The notes beneath the pieces are model-generated. The model was not told where the DNA came from. It ran no database searches and was given only the letters and a program-made list of their open reading frames with translations. A program made the translations under genes and the position numbers. From contig NZ_BMRE01000005.1 of the NCBI RefSeq assembly GCF_014648475.1, positions 62,001 through 126,000 on the forward strand: a stretch of DNA of 64,000 nucleotides, given 5' to 3'. Positions 32,794-42,800 of this stretch are shown in pieces. Within the stretch, counting starts at the first letter, position 1. Each line of letters opens with the position of its first letter. This stretch comes from Lentzea flava (GTDB taxonomy: Bacteria; Actinomycetota; Actinomycetes; Mycobacteriales; Pseudonocardiaceae).

Positions 32794-32805
32794 TACTGTG
32801 GCGCA
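32794..32805 (+). promoter_or_regulatory. Leaderless promoter of the STAND NTPase gene
   Basis: TACTGT (32794-32799) lies six bases before the GTG at 32806. The roughly 250 bases upstream, back to the sulfite oxidase-like gene, show no gene. Confidence 0.45.
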
Positions 32806-35790
32806 GTGGATCCACACAGGCCGCAACCACGCCGCTACCCGGGCGTCGTCGTGTCGAGCACGTTCGAGGATCTCGAGGAGCATCGTGCCGCGCTGATGCG
32901 GGCGATCGAGGGTCAGCACCTGCACCCGGTGGCGATGGAGCAGGACGCGGCGTTGCCGGCCGGCACGGTCGTCGAGGCGTCGCTGAGCAAGGTGCGCCAC
33001 GCGGCCGCCTACGTCGGGGTGATCAGCCACCGGTACGGCCAGGTGCCGGAGTGCGAGGAGAACCCGGACCGGCTCTCGCTCACCGAACTGGAGTTCCGGG
33101 AAGCACGCAGACTGGGCCTGCCGATCCTGATCTTCATCATGGGGCCGGGCCATCCCGTGGTCGCCGGCGCGGTGGAAGTCGATCCCGACAAGCGGCGGAA
33201 GCTGGAGGCGTTCCGGGAGGAGGCCAAACGCGCGTCCGCGGGCGGCTCGGTTCATCGCGTGTACCGGGTGTTCAACGACCTGGCCGACTTCTCGGCGGCC
33301 GCCACGCAGTCCGTCGCCGAGCTGCGCTGGCACCTCACGTCGGCTCCCGCGCAGGACGGTGACCTCGACATTCCGGCTCCGCCCGCGCTCTACGCCCACC
33401 CGAGCTACATCGGGTCGCACACGTTCGTCGGCAGGCGGGCTCAGCTCGCGACGCTGAACGACTGGGCGGACGCCGCCGACCAGCACCCCGTGCTGCTCTT
33501 CGAGTCGATCGGGGGTGCCGGGAAGAGCATGCTCTCGTGGGAGTGGATCACGCGTCATGCCCCCGCCGTCCGCCGCGACTGGGCCGGCCGGTTCTGGTAC
33601 TCGTTCTACGAGAAGGGCGCGGTGATGGACGACTTCTGCCGCCGCGCCCTCGCCTACACGACGATGCGTCCGGTGAGCGAGTTCGCGACGAAGGGGTCGC
33701 CCGAGGTCGCGGAGCTCCTCGTGCGGCAGCTCAAGCGTCACCCGTGGCTCTTCGTCCTCGATGGACTCGAACGGGTTCTCGCCGCCTACCACCACTACGA
33801 CGCGTCGCAGCTGCTCGACGACCGCGCGGCCGAGTCGGACGACATCACCGACCGCGATCCGTGCAGCGCGATCCGCCCCGAGGACGAGGATCTCCTGCGG
33901 CAGCTCGCGGGCGCGGAGCCGTCAAAGATCCTCATCACCTCCCGCCTCGTGCCCTCCGTGCTGCTCAACACGTCGAACCACCCGATTCCCGGCGTGCTGC
34001 ACGAACGCCTGCCAGGGCTGCGGCCCGCCGACGCCGAGGCCCTGCTGCGCAGCTGCAACGTCACCGGCGATTCCGCGGCCATACGCGCGTACCTGAAGCG
34101 GCATTGCGACTGCCACCCGCTGGTGACCGGGGTCGTGGCCGGCCTGGTCAACGGCTACCTCCCCGCGCGCGGCGACTTCGACGCCTGGGCCGCCGATCCG
34201 CACCACGGCGGCCATCTCAAACTCTCCGAGCTCGACCTCGTCGGGAAGCGCAACCACATCCTGCGCGCGGCACTGGCGGCGCTGCCGGAACCGAGCTGGC
34301 GGCTGCTCAACACGCTGGCGTTGCTCTCGGAGACCGTCGACTACGAGACGCTCTGCGCGTTCAACCCGCACCTGCCGCTCGACCGATCGGTGGAACCCGA
34401 GGAGCAGGCGGCGGCCCTGCACAAGCTCAGCGCGACCGTGCACGACCTCGAACACCGCGGGCTGCTGCAGTACGACCGGCGAACCCAGCGCTACGACATC
34501 CACCCCGTGGTGCGCGGTGTCACGGCCGGTGGACTGCTCAAGGAGGACGTGCACCTCATCGGGCAGCGCATGGTCGACCACTTCACCGCGCGGTGGGAGA
34601 ACCCCTGGCGCGCCGAGCCCGAGAGCGTGGAGGACCTGCGCCACGGGATGACGCTGGTGCGCACACTCGTCCAGCTGAACCGCATCCACGAGGCGGGCCT
34701 GCGGTACACCGAGCTGGGCGGTGCGCTGGTGCACAAGCTCGAAGCGTTTCCGGAGGTTCTCTCGCTCCTGCAACCGTTCTTCACGCACGGCTGGTCGGCA
34801 CCGCATCGCGACCTCATCACCGAACAGGCCGCGTCCCTCGCGACCGATGCGGCGTGCGCGTTGACGAGGGTGGGCGAGCTGGAACGCGCCCTCGCGCTGC
34901 ACGGTCTCGCGCTGACCAAGAACATCGACAGCGGCAACTCGGTGCGTGCTGTGGTGAACCTGGCGAACGCGGCCACCACGCTCGACGGGTTGAACCGGCT
35001 GGCGCGGACCGACCGGGTGGTGCGCCTCGCGCTGGAGCTGGCCGAGCTGTACCCGAACGGCAGGGCGTTGTTCGTGGCGCGCCTCGCGACGTTCGAACGC
35101 CTCGTCGACGCGGGACAGGAGGCGGAGGCCGAGAAGATGTGGGCGTCGCTCGACTTCCTGCACAGCTGGGACTACGCCGCACGCCGCAGCGGACAGGCGG
35201 AGATCGTGAACGCGTACTTCAAGCTGCGCACCGGCCGGCTGTCCGACTCGGAGCTGACGTCGATCGAGAAGCACGCGCGTGCGACGAACAGCAAAGCACT
35301 GCAGCGCAAGGTGCACAGGATGAGAGGGAACCTGTTCCTGCAGCTGGAGGACTGGGGTGCCGCCGCGCACGAGCTCGGCGAGGCGATGCGGATGGCGCGC
35401 ACGTCCGACATCCACGACACCGACACAGCCACGAAACTCGTGCTCGCCAGGCTCCACTCAGGACAGTCGTCGAATGCCGCGGCGGAGGCCGGACGGCTCT
35501 CCTCCGGCGACCGGCCGGCGCACGCACCGCTCGCCCTGCTGTGGCGGGCGCTCGGTGAGGACGAGAAGGCTCTCGCGCACGCAGTACTGGCGTACCGGAG
35601 GGCCTGGGCCGATGGTGAGCCGCACGTCCGTCGTTACGACCTGAGGGAAGCGTCCTTGCTGCTGCACGATCTGGGTGCGGCTCAACCACAGCTTCCGCCG
35701 TACGACCCGGCGAGCGATCCCCCGCTGCCGTGGGAGGTGAAGGTCCGCAAGGAAGTGAGGAACCGGCGCGACGCCAGGAGATCGACCTAG
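32806..35790 (+). CDS. DUF4062 - STAND NTPase - TPR protein, putative conflict/defence sensor
   Basis: The product has 994 residues. DUF4062, a TIR-like Rossmann domain, fills about residues 12-150 (VVVSSTFEDLEEHRAALM, AYVGVISHRYGQVP, LSLTELEFREA). An NB-ARC/STAND ATPase follows, with Walker A ESIGGAGKSMLS (glycines from residue 236), Walker B LFVLDGLERVL (about 315-323) and sensor 1 ILITSRLVPS, then a winged-helix region. From about residue 600 on the protein is helical and TPR-like. This is a signal-transducing STAND protein in which nucleotide state gates oligomerisation. It converges on a TPR-CHAT protease gene, and a subtilisin-like protease gene follows. Such combinations occur in bacterial conflict systems (STAND modules with CHAT or S8 effectors). 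No defence function is shown here. Confidence 0.88.
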   Translation: MDPHRPQPRRYPGVVVSSTFEDLEEHRAALMRAIEGQHLHPVAMEQDAALPAGTVVEASLSKVRHAAAYVGVISHRYGQVPECEENPDRLSLTELEFREARRLGLPILIFIMGPGHPVVAGAVEVDPDKRRKLEAFREEAKRASAGGSVHRVYRVFNDLADFSAAATQSVAELRWHLTSAPAQDGDLDIPAPPALYAHPSYIGSHTFVGRRAQLATLNDWADAADQHPVLLFESIGGAGKSMLSWEWITRHAPAVRRDWAGRFWYSFYEKGAVMDDFCRRALAYTTMRPVSEFATKGSPEVAELLVRQLKRHPWLFVLDGLERVLAAYHHYDASQLLDDRAAESDDITDRDPCSAIRPEDEDLLRQLAGAEPSKILITSRLVPSVLLNTSNHPIPGVLHERLPGLRPADAEALLRSCNVTGDSAAIRAYLKRHCDCHPLVTGVVAGLVNGYLPARGDFDAWAADPHHGGHLKLSELDLVGKRNHILRAALAALPEPSWRLLNTLALLSETVDYETLCAFNPHLPLDRSVEPEEQAAALHKLSATVHDLEHRGLLQYDRRTQRYDIHPVVRGVTAGGLLKEDVHLIGQRMVDHFTARWENPWRAEPESVEDLRHGMTLVRTLVQLNRIHEAGLRYTELGGALVHKLEAFPEVLSLLQPFFTHGWSAPHRDLITEQAASLATDAACALTRVGELERALALHGLALTKNIDSGNSVRAVVNLANAATTLDGLNRLARTDRVVRLALELAELYPNGRALFVARLATFERLVDAGQEAEAEKMWASLDFLHSWDYAARRSGQAEIVNAYFKLRTGRLSDSELTSIEKHARATNSKALQRKVHRMRGNLFLQLEDWGAAAHELGEAMRMARTSDIHDTDTATKLVLARLHSGQSSNAAAEAGRLSSGDRPAHAPLALLWRALGEDEKALAHAVLAYRRAWADGEPHVRRYDLREASLLLHDLGAAQPQLPPYDPASDPPLPWEVKVRKEVRNRRDARRST

Positions 35791-35953
35791 TGGCGCGTCT
35801 CGGAACGTTGGCGAGGTAATCCACGCTCAGCAGGGCACCTCGCGGCACCGCCCCCACGCCCCCGTACAACCAGTACGAGGACGTGGGGGCGGTGCCGCGA
35901 TGCACCCGTCTGACCGCGAATTCCCCCGGCAACGTTCCGAGCCACACCACTAG
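35787..35953. terminator. Long inverted repeat joining two convergent stop codons (bidirectional terminator)
   Basis: A nearly symmetrical 167-base segment. The outer arms start at CTAG on each side (35787 and 35953) and match at most of about 34 positions, sharing CTCGGAACGTTG. The inner arms are a perfect 19-bp stem (TCGCGGCACCGCCCCCACG, 35840-35858, with 35882-35900) around a 23-base loop. Both the STAND stop (TAG at 35788-35790) and the CHAT stop (35950-35952 on the minus strand) lie inside the outer arms. Confidence 0.7.
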
Positions 35954-38451
35954 GCACCCACGCAGACGAAGCCGTTCGGCTCGCCGAGTTCCTCCTGCGC
36001 CTCCGCCAACGCCAGCGCGGGGTCCGCTCCGTCCCGCAACCGGCGGTGCAGCGCGACCATGAGGTCCTTGGTCCCGGCGTCCGGGACCGGGACGACCGAG
36101 GCGATCAGCTGGGACACGCCGCGTTCGAGGAACGTCGCGGCAAGGCCGAGGAGTTCGTTGCCCGACACCACGACCGGCCTGCCGACGTCGCAGGCGGCCA
36201 TGATCACGGTCTCCGGGACCTGGTCGAGGCGCGCGACGTCGTGGACGACCAGCGGGCCGTCGTGCAGCGAGAGGGCCGAGAACAGCGGGTTGTCCGGGTT
36301 GAGCCGGCCGTGGGCGGCGAGGTGCACGGTGCCGGCCGTCGCGAGGGCCTTCAGGACGTCGTCGACGGTCGCGTGGTGCGGCTGGGCGATCTGGTGGATC
36401 TCCGCCACGGCCGCGGCTTCCTCCTCGGCGCCGGGCAGGCCGGGGCCGCTCGCCACCGCGAAGGTGCGCGGGCGGGGAGGCTGGGTCGCGGCGGCCTGCC
36501 ACAGCGTTGCCGACGGTGAGACCACGACCGGTTTTCCGCGGCACGACGGCAAAGCCGACCACGGGACGTCGTGCAGCACGCCCGTGGGCACGACCACCAG
36601 GGGCCGGTCGTCGCGCGGCAGGAGCAGCGCGTCGAGCCTCGCCGCGGTGGTCTCCAGCAGCGTCCTGATCTCCTGGCGCGGGCGTCTGGCCAGGTGCCGC
36701 AAGGCGAACGGCACCCGTTCGAGCAGATCGCCGACCTCGCGAACGGAGCCGACGGTGCGCAGGTCCAGCCGTCCGTCCGCGAGAGTCGACGCCAGCAGTG
36801 CGCCGTCGATCTCGATGAACTGGACCAGCACCCGGTCGCCGAGGTCCAGTTCGGACGGCCGGACGGGTTCCGCTGGACCGGCGCCGTCCGCCCGGAGCAG
36901 GCGGCTGCGGTTCTTGATCCGGCGTTCCAGTTCCAACTGGCGTTGTCGGAGCTTCGGCGTGGGGCTGTTCTCCAGCTCGTGTGCCGTGGCGCGCAACAGG
37001 GGCAGCAACGAGGCTAGTTCGGGGTCGTCCGGCGGACGGACCTCACGGCGGAGGAACCTGCTGGCCCGGCCGCGTTCTGCCCATTCGAAGACGTCGGCGG
37101 GCTTGCCGGTGCTCAACGCGATGCGCAGGCCCAGCGAGGCCAGGTCGGCGCGGTGCGCGGCCGAGTGGGCGCGGAGGTCGCCGGTGCCGAGAGCCGCGTG
37201 GTTCTCGTCGAGGACGCGGAGACCGGTTCTGGCCGCGGCCAGCGCGGAACGGGGATCGGAACGCCGGCGCAGCAGGGCTTCCGCGTACCAGCCGCGAGCA
37301 CGCACCGCGGCCGGGCCGCGCACCCGCGCGCGGCTCGCGACGGTCAGGTGCGCGACCGCGCGAGCCGGTTGTCTTCGGCGCTCGGCGACGGACGCGAGGT
37401 CGAGGTGCGCCTGGACGACGGCGGCCGGGCGGCCCCGCAACGCCGCGATCATGCCGTCGGGATCGCTGATCCGGCACGGCTTTCCCGACTTCAACGCCGC
37501 CCGCAGCACCGTGGCGCGGGCCAGCGCGGCGTGGTGGTCGCGGCCCTGCCGGGTGAACTGGGCGAGCGCGGCGCGGGCGTGCCGGCCGGCGGCGGCCCAG
37601 TCGGAGGCCAGCAGCGCGGCGTCCGCGAGCAGCAGGCGGGCCTCCGGGACCTTGAGGCGGCGCCCCTCCGCGCGGAACGCCTCGACCGCCTGGGAAGCGT
37701 GCTCGCGGGCCTCGTTCACCAGGCCCACGGACAGCAGCAGCTCCGCGCGGTCCTGCAGCACCGGCGCGAGCTGGCCGCCGTGCAGGCCGATGATCTCCTC
37801 GGCCCTGTCCAGGTGCGCCAGCGCGGCCGGGACGTCACCGCGGCGGCCCTCCACGAAGCCCAGGTTCTCGGCGATGATCCCGACCACGAGGTCGCGGCCC
37901 AGTTCCCCGGCCAGCCGCTCGGCCTCCAGCAGGTCCTTCACGGCGGCGGCGAAGTTCTGCCGCTCGGCCTGCAGGATGCCGCGGTTGACCAGGTTCCGCT
38001 GCTGACCGAGCTTGTCACCGCTGCGGCGGAACGCGCGGTCGACGGCCTGGTAGTCGGAGAACGCCTCGTCCAGCCTGCCCAGGTGGTAGAGGATCACGGC
38101 GCGCTGACCGCGTGCGCGCGCACCCAGCAACGGCACCGCCAGGTCCACCTCGCGCAGGGCCGCCGCGGCACGGCCCTGGTGCACCAGGGCGAACGCGAGC
38201 TTCATCCGGCTTTCCGCGGCCGCCCTGCCCTCGCCGAGCCGGACCGCGCGGCGCAGATGGGTGACGGCGTCGCTCACCTGTCCCGTCTGCGCCAGGGCGT
38301 GGCCCCACGCCTGTTCGGCCAGGGCGCGGGCCGCGGTGTCCCCTCGGGACTCCCGCACGATCCGCGCGGCCACCGGGATCGCCTTGACCGGGTCGACGTC
38401 GGCGAGCCGCATCGCCTCGCGCGCCGCGTGTAACACCGGTCCCGGCAGCAT
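35950..38451 (-). CDS. TPR-CHAT domain protease (caspase-like)
   Basis: The product has 833 residues. The N-terminal 450 or so are TPR-like helical repeats (AVTHLRRAVRLGEGRAAAE, AVILYHLGRLDEAFSDY, ALAHLDRAEEIIG). A linker rich in charged helices follows, then a C-terminal CHAT protease domain (about 545-833) with the catalytic histidine in TVHLAAHGRLNPDNPLFS and the catalytic cysteine in TVIMAACDVGRPV; LLGLAATFLERGVSQLIAS follows as expected. CHAT is a caspase-fold peptidase; TPR-CHAT proteins act as inducible proteases in several conflict systems, for instance the Csx29 subunit of type III-E CRISPR. Start: ATG 38451, seven bases after TACCTT, rather than TTG 38460. The gene is divergent from a subtilisin-like protease (67 bases between). 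Confidence 0.9.
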   Translation of the reverse strand: MLPGPVLHAAREAMRLADVDPVKAIPVAARIVRESRGDTAARALAEQAWGHALAQTGQVSDAVTHLRRAVRLGEGRAAAESRMKLAFALVHQGRAAAALREVDLAVPLLGARARGQRAVILYHLGRLDEAFSDYQAVDRAFRRSGDKLGQQRNLVNRGILQAERQNFAAAVKDLLEAERLAGELGRDLVVGIIAENLGFVEGRRGDVPAALAHLDRAEEIIGLHGGQLAPVLQDRAELLLSVGLVNEAREHASQAVEAFRAEGRRLKVPEARLLLADAALLASDWAAAGRHARAALAQFTRQGRDHHAALARATVLRAALKSGKPCRISDPDGMIAALRGRPAAVVQAHLDLASVAERRRQPARAVAHLTVASRARVRGPAAVRARGWYAEALLRRRSDPRSALAAARTGLRVLDENHAALGTGDLRAHSAAHRADLASLGLRIALSTGKPADVFEWAERGRASRFLRREVRPPDDPELASLLPLLRATAHELENSPTPKLRQRQLELERRIKNRSRLLRADGAGPAEPVRPSELDLGDRVLVQFIEIDGALLASTLADGRLDLRTVGSVREVGDLLERVPFALRHLARRPRQEIRTLLETTAARLDALLLPRDDRPLVVVPTGVLHDVPWSALPSCRGKPVVVSPSATLWQAAATQPPRPRTFAVASGPGLPGAEEEAAAVAEIHQIAQPHHATVDDVLKALATAGTVHLAAHGRLNPDNPLFSALSLHDGPLVVHDVARLDQVPETVIMAACDVGRPVVVSGNELLGLAATFLERGVSQLIASVVPVPDAGTKDLMVALHRRLRDGADPALALAEAQEELGEPNGFVCVGA

Positions 38452-38464
38452 GATGACCAAGGTA
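38452..38464 (-). promoter_or_regulatory. Leaderless promoter of the CHAT protease gene
   Basis: TACCTT (minus strand, 38464 to 38459) lies seven bases before the ATG at 38451. The whole divergent region up to the S8 ATG at 38519 is only 67 bases, so CHAT and S8 genes probably share control. Confidence 0.45.
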
Positions 38465-38518
38465 TCAACGCGGCGCGCGGCGGCATCGGTTCAGCGAGAA
38501 CTCACCACGGAGGCTGAC

Positions 38519-39802
38519 ATGACCACCCCAGTCGAGAGCGAGTGCGAAGACCTCAACGGCGCCGGCCAGCTCGTCGTCGACAGCATCCACCGCGACGCCG
38601 TGGAGAAGGTGCTCGCCGAGCTCAAGATCCAGGCCACGGAGGTGGGGAGCGCACCCGCGTTCGACCTCACGCTCCTCGATCTCGAGCACGGGCCTGTCCC
38701 CGGCCACGACGACACCCAGCCGGTCGCGGACCTCGACCCGGTGCTGAACGAGGTGCGGGCGCGGTTCGCCGGACGCTGCGGGGGCTGGGTGCCGTTGATC
38801 GGCAAGAACCGGCAGATGAACAGCGTCTTCGGCGCGTACCCGCAGACCAAGAGCCACACGTTGTGGGATCCGAAACCGGTGGACCGACCTTCCGGATGGC
38901 TCACGGAACACGCCGGCAAAGGCGAAGGTGTGCGCGTCGGCCTGCTCGACACGAGGATCTACGAACACGAGGCCATTCCCGGCGAGGCCATCGAGCCGAT
39001 GGGATTCACCCTGGACAAGGCACCCGACAGCGTCTTCTTCGAAGCCGGGCACGGCATTTTCATGGCCGGCCTCATCCTCAACCAGGCGCCCGCCGCCAAG
39101 CTCGTCGCACGCGCCGCTCTCAAGGACGACGGCAAGGCCTCCGCGTGGTGCGTGGTCAAGCAGCTCGAGAAGTTCTACTTGGACGAGCCGAAGGACCGGG
39201 TGCAGGTGCTCGTGCTGGCCAGCGGCTGCCGCACCCACGACGGCAAGGCGCCGTTGATCCTCGAACGCGCCATCGAGCGGCTCAACCGCCGCATGCTGGT
39301 CGTGGCCGCGGCGGGCAATCACGGTGCCATGAGCGGCATGTCGCGGGATCTGCAGATCACGCGCAACTCCCCCACGTGGCCGGCGGCGCTCCGCGACGTC
39401 GTGGCAGTCGGGCTGCCGACCCCGTTCCCCGACGAGGACGGGGAGTTCGAGCGCCTGGACTACAGTCCCGACCTCCCGTGGGTGACCTGCACAGTCGACC
39501 CCGGACCGAGGGGTGAGTTCGTCAGTGCCTACTTCAAGTCGACGGCCGTCACGCTGCAAAGCGGCGCACCTCTCAAAGGGCTGAAATCAGGCTTCGTGTC
39601 GTGGCGGGGCACTTCCTGCGCCGCCGCCCACCTCGGTGGGCTCATCGCCGCGAAGATGGCGGAGGACGAGGTTGACGCGCGCACGGCGTTCGAGAGCCTC
39701 TCCCGCGGCAGCGATTCCGTTGCGAAGCCGTACGAGTGGGAGCCCGAGCCACAGGGCGCGACCACTCCACCACGTGCTGCCACCGTTGGGCCGAAAGAGT
39801 AG
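38519..39802 (+). CDS. Subtilisin-like (S8) serine protease, cytoplasmic
   Basis: The product has 427 residues and no signal peptide. A distinct N-terminal region (about 1-135) precedes an S8 domain whose triad is visible: Asp about 144 in VRVGLLDTRIYEHEA, His about 178 in FEAGHGIFMAGLIL and Ser 366 in SWRGTSCAAAHLGGLIAAKM. The oxyanion asparagine is in LVVAAAGNHGAMSG. GGAGG lies 5 bases before the ATG. It starts 67 bases from the divergent TPR-CHAT gene. An intracellular subtilisin next to a CHAT protease and a STAND NTPase suggests a proteolytic cascade or a protease effector held inactive by its N-terminal region; this is inferred from neighbourhood. Confidence 0.9.
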   Translation: MTTPVESECEDLNGAGQLVVDSIHRDAVEKVLAELKIQATEVGSAPAFDLTLLDLEHGPVPGHDDTQPVADLDPVLNEVRARFAGRCGGWVPLIGKNRQMNSVFGAYPQTKSHTLWDPKPVDRPSGWLTEHAGKGEGVRVGLLDTRIYEHEAIPGEAIEPMGFTLDKAPDSVFFEAGHGIFMAGLILNQAPAAKLVARAALKDDGKASAWCVVKQLEKFYLDEPKDRVQVLVLASGCRTHDGKAPLILERAIERLNRRMLVVAAAGNHGAMSGMSRDLQITRNSPTWPAALRDVVAVGLPTPFPDEDGEFERLDYSPDLPWVTCTVDPGPRGEFVSAYFKSTAVTLQSGAPLKGLKSGFVSWRGTSCAAAHLGGLIAAKMAEDEVDARTAFESLSRGSDSVAKPYEWEPEPQGATTPPRAATVGPKE

Positions 39803-39886
39803 GGCCGAAAGGCTCGTCAAAGCAACGCCCGATCGGCGTAGCGTCGGCTGGTCTTGCGTCGACCACGCACGCCACGGAGGAACGCG

Positions 39887-42800
39887 ATGAAGCGGTCCAC
39901 GACTCTCCTGTCCGCATTGGCTCTCGTCCTCGGCGGCGTGGCGGCGTCACCCGCCGCGGCCGCTCCCACCGCCGACCCGCTCGACGTCTACGTCGCCGAG
40001 GTGACGCCGCAACAGGCGGGTGACCTCTCCAGACAGGGCTTCGACGTCGTCGGCAGCCGGGCGTCCGGCGACAAGGTCGAGGTCGAGCTCGTGCTCGCCG
40101 GCAGCCAGCAGGCGCAACTGGCCAAGCGCGGTGTCGACGCCAAGGTCAAGAAGAACAAGGACGGCAAGAGCGCGAGGCAGCTCGCCGCCGAGCAGGCCGC
40201 CGCCGGGTACACCGTGTGGCGGTCCTACGACGAGCCGGGCGGGATCCGCGACCAGCTGTACGCGATGGCCCGCAACAACCAGAACCTCGTCAAGCTCGAG
40301 GTGCTCGGAAAGACCGGGCAGGGCCGCGAGATCATCGCGCTGAAGGTGACGCAGGGCGCCGTGGGCCTGCGCGACGGAGCCAGGCCCGCGGTGTTGTACT
40401 CGTCGACGCAGCACGCTCGTGAGTGGATCAGCACCGAGGTCAACCGCAGGCTGCTGAGCAACGTCGTCGACCGGTTCAAGGCGGGCGACAAGGAGATCAA
40501 GGAGCTCCTCAAGGAAACCGAGCTGTGGTTCGTGCTCGTCGCCAACCCGGACGGCTACCAGTACACGTTCGACGTGGAACGCCTGTGGCGCAAGAACCTC
40601 CGCGACAACGACGGCAACGGGCAGATCACCGTCGGCGACGGCGTCGACCCGAACCGCAACTTCGACGAGCACTTCAACTACGACAACGAGGGGTCGTCGA
40701 CCGCGGCGGCCAGCGAGACCTACCGCGGACCGAGTGCGGTCTCCGAGCCCGAGACGAAGGCGATGCAGGGGCTGCTGGACCGGATCAAGCCGAAGTTCCA
40801 GTCCAACATGCACTCCTACGGTCCGCTCATCCTCTACCCGCAGGGCTGGCAGACCGGCACGCCGGAGGCCGACAACCCGATCTACGTCGCGCTCGCCGGC
40901 ACCGACGCCAATCCCGCGATCCCCGGCTTCGACCCCGGCATCAGCTCCGACGAGCTGTACGTGACCAACGGCGAGACCACCGACTACGCCGACAGCCACA
41001 GCGGCACCGTGGCGTTCACGCCGGAGCTCGGCGAGGGCTGCGAGGGCTGCGGCTTCGTCTTCCCCGACGACGAGGCTCTCGTCGAGGCCGAGTTCCAGAA
41101 GGCGCTGCCGTTCTCGCTGTCGCTCGCGAAGTCGGCACCGGACCCGGCCAACCCGAAGTCGGCCGTCGGCATCGGCGTCAAGCCGTTCTACCTCGACCAG
41201 GCCGACGCCGACCAGGAGAACGGCCCGCTGTCCATGTTGGACTTCACGTTCGCCGAGTCCTACGGCGACCCGCAGGAGGTTCGCGTGCTGGCGAAGAAGT
41301 CGCTCGGCGCGGTGACCGTCAAGTGGCAGATCGGCAACGGACCGGTGCACAGCGCACCGACGACCGAGTGGACCGGCGGCGAGCGCTACAACGCCGGCAA
41401 CGCGAACTACTACCACGTCGTGCGGGGCACCGTGACCGGCACGAACCCCGGTGACGACGTCAAGGTGTGGTTCGAGGGCGGCGGCCAGACCAGCGGCTCG
41501 TTCACCTACCACGCGGTCTCCGAGAGCGGCGCCAAGGTGCTCGTCCTCGCCGCCGAGGACTACACCGGCGCCTCGCCCGTGCAGGGCGTCACCGCACCGA
41601 AGTACCTGTCGTTCTACACGGACGCGCTCAGCGCCAACGGCATCAGCCACGACGTGTACGACGTGGACGCGCACGGCCGCAGGGCACCTGACGCGCTCGG
41701 CGTGCTGAGCCACTACAAGGCTGTCGTCTGGTACACCGGCGACGACACCGTGACGCGCGAGGCGGGCTGGGGCGTCGGCAACGCCTCCAGCCTGGCGCAG
41801 ACGGAGCTCTTCGAGATCCGCGACTACCTCAACGAGGGCGGAAAGGTGCTCTACACCGGCAAGAACGCCGGGCACCAGTACACCGGCGCCAGCGGGATCG
41901 GCACCCAGCTCTACGACCCGTTCGAGAACAAGCAGTGCAGCACCCTGCCGGACAAGGACACGCGGTGCCGCCCGCTGCGCGGCTCCGGCGACGGCGTGAA
42001 CGACGTCATCGAGTACTGGTTCGGCGCCGCGATCATCAACGGCGGCGCGGGCCAGGACGAGAACCACGAGCCGTTCGCCGTCAAGGGCGTCGCGGATCCG
42101 CACGCAGGCCTCACGTGGGACCTCAACGGAACCGACAGCGCGCAGAACCAGAACAACACCGCGTCGTTCCTGACGACGAGCGGCCTGCTGCCGGTGAACC
42201 AGTACCCGCAGTTCGCCAGCACGGTCACGGCCGTCTGGGACCGCCCCGGCGGCCCGTTCGCCCCGCACACCGGCGACTACTACATGTACTCGCAGATCAG
42301 CGACGTGTCGTACAAGCGGCTGACGCGCACCATCACCGTGCCAGCCGGCGGTGCCCAGATGTCGTTCTGGACGTCGCACGACACCGAGGCCGACTGGGAC
42401 TACGTGTTCGTCGAGGCCCGCACGGCCGGCGGCACCAACTGGACGACGTTGCCCGACCTCAACGGGCACACCTCCACCGCCACCGGCGAAAGCTGCCCCG
42501 CGGGCTGGCGCGACCTGCATCCGCACCTCGACCACTACCAGACGATCAACGCCGACGGCACCTGCTCACCCACCGGCACGACGGGCACGTGGAACGCGGC
42601 GTCCGGCAGCTCCGCCGGCTGGCAGCAGTGGAACGTCGACCTGTCCGCCTACGCGGGCAGCCAGGTCGAGGTGTCCATCGCCTACGCCAGCGACTGGGCG
42701 ACCCAGGGCCTCGGCACGTTCGTCGACGACATCACCGTCACGACCGGCGAGGGAAGCACGTCGTTCGAGTCCGGTGTGGACGGTTGGACCGTCACCGGCC

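Noticed and set aside
38451..38460. TTG 38460 as the start of the CHAT protein
   Set aside because: TACCTT lies 7 bases before ATG 38451, the usual leaderless spacing in this window; TTG 38460 would be inside the promoter.
39947..42535. 862-codon minus-strand frame under the M14 carboxypeptidase gene
   Set aside because: The plus-strand frame has the signal peptide, zinc ligands and catalytic glutamate; the minus frame has no recognisable domain.
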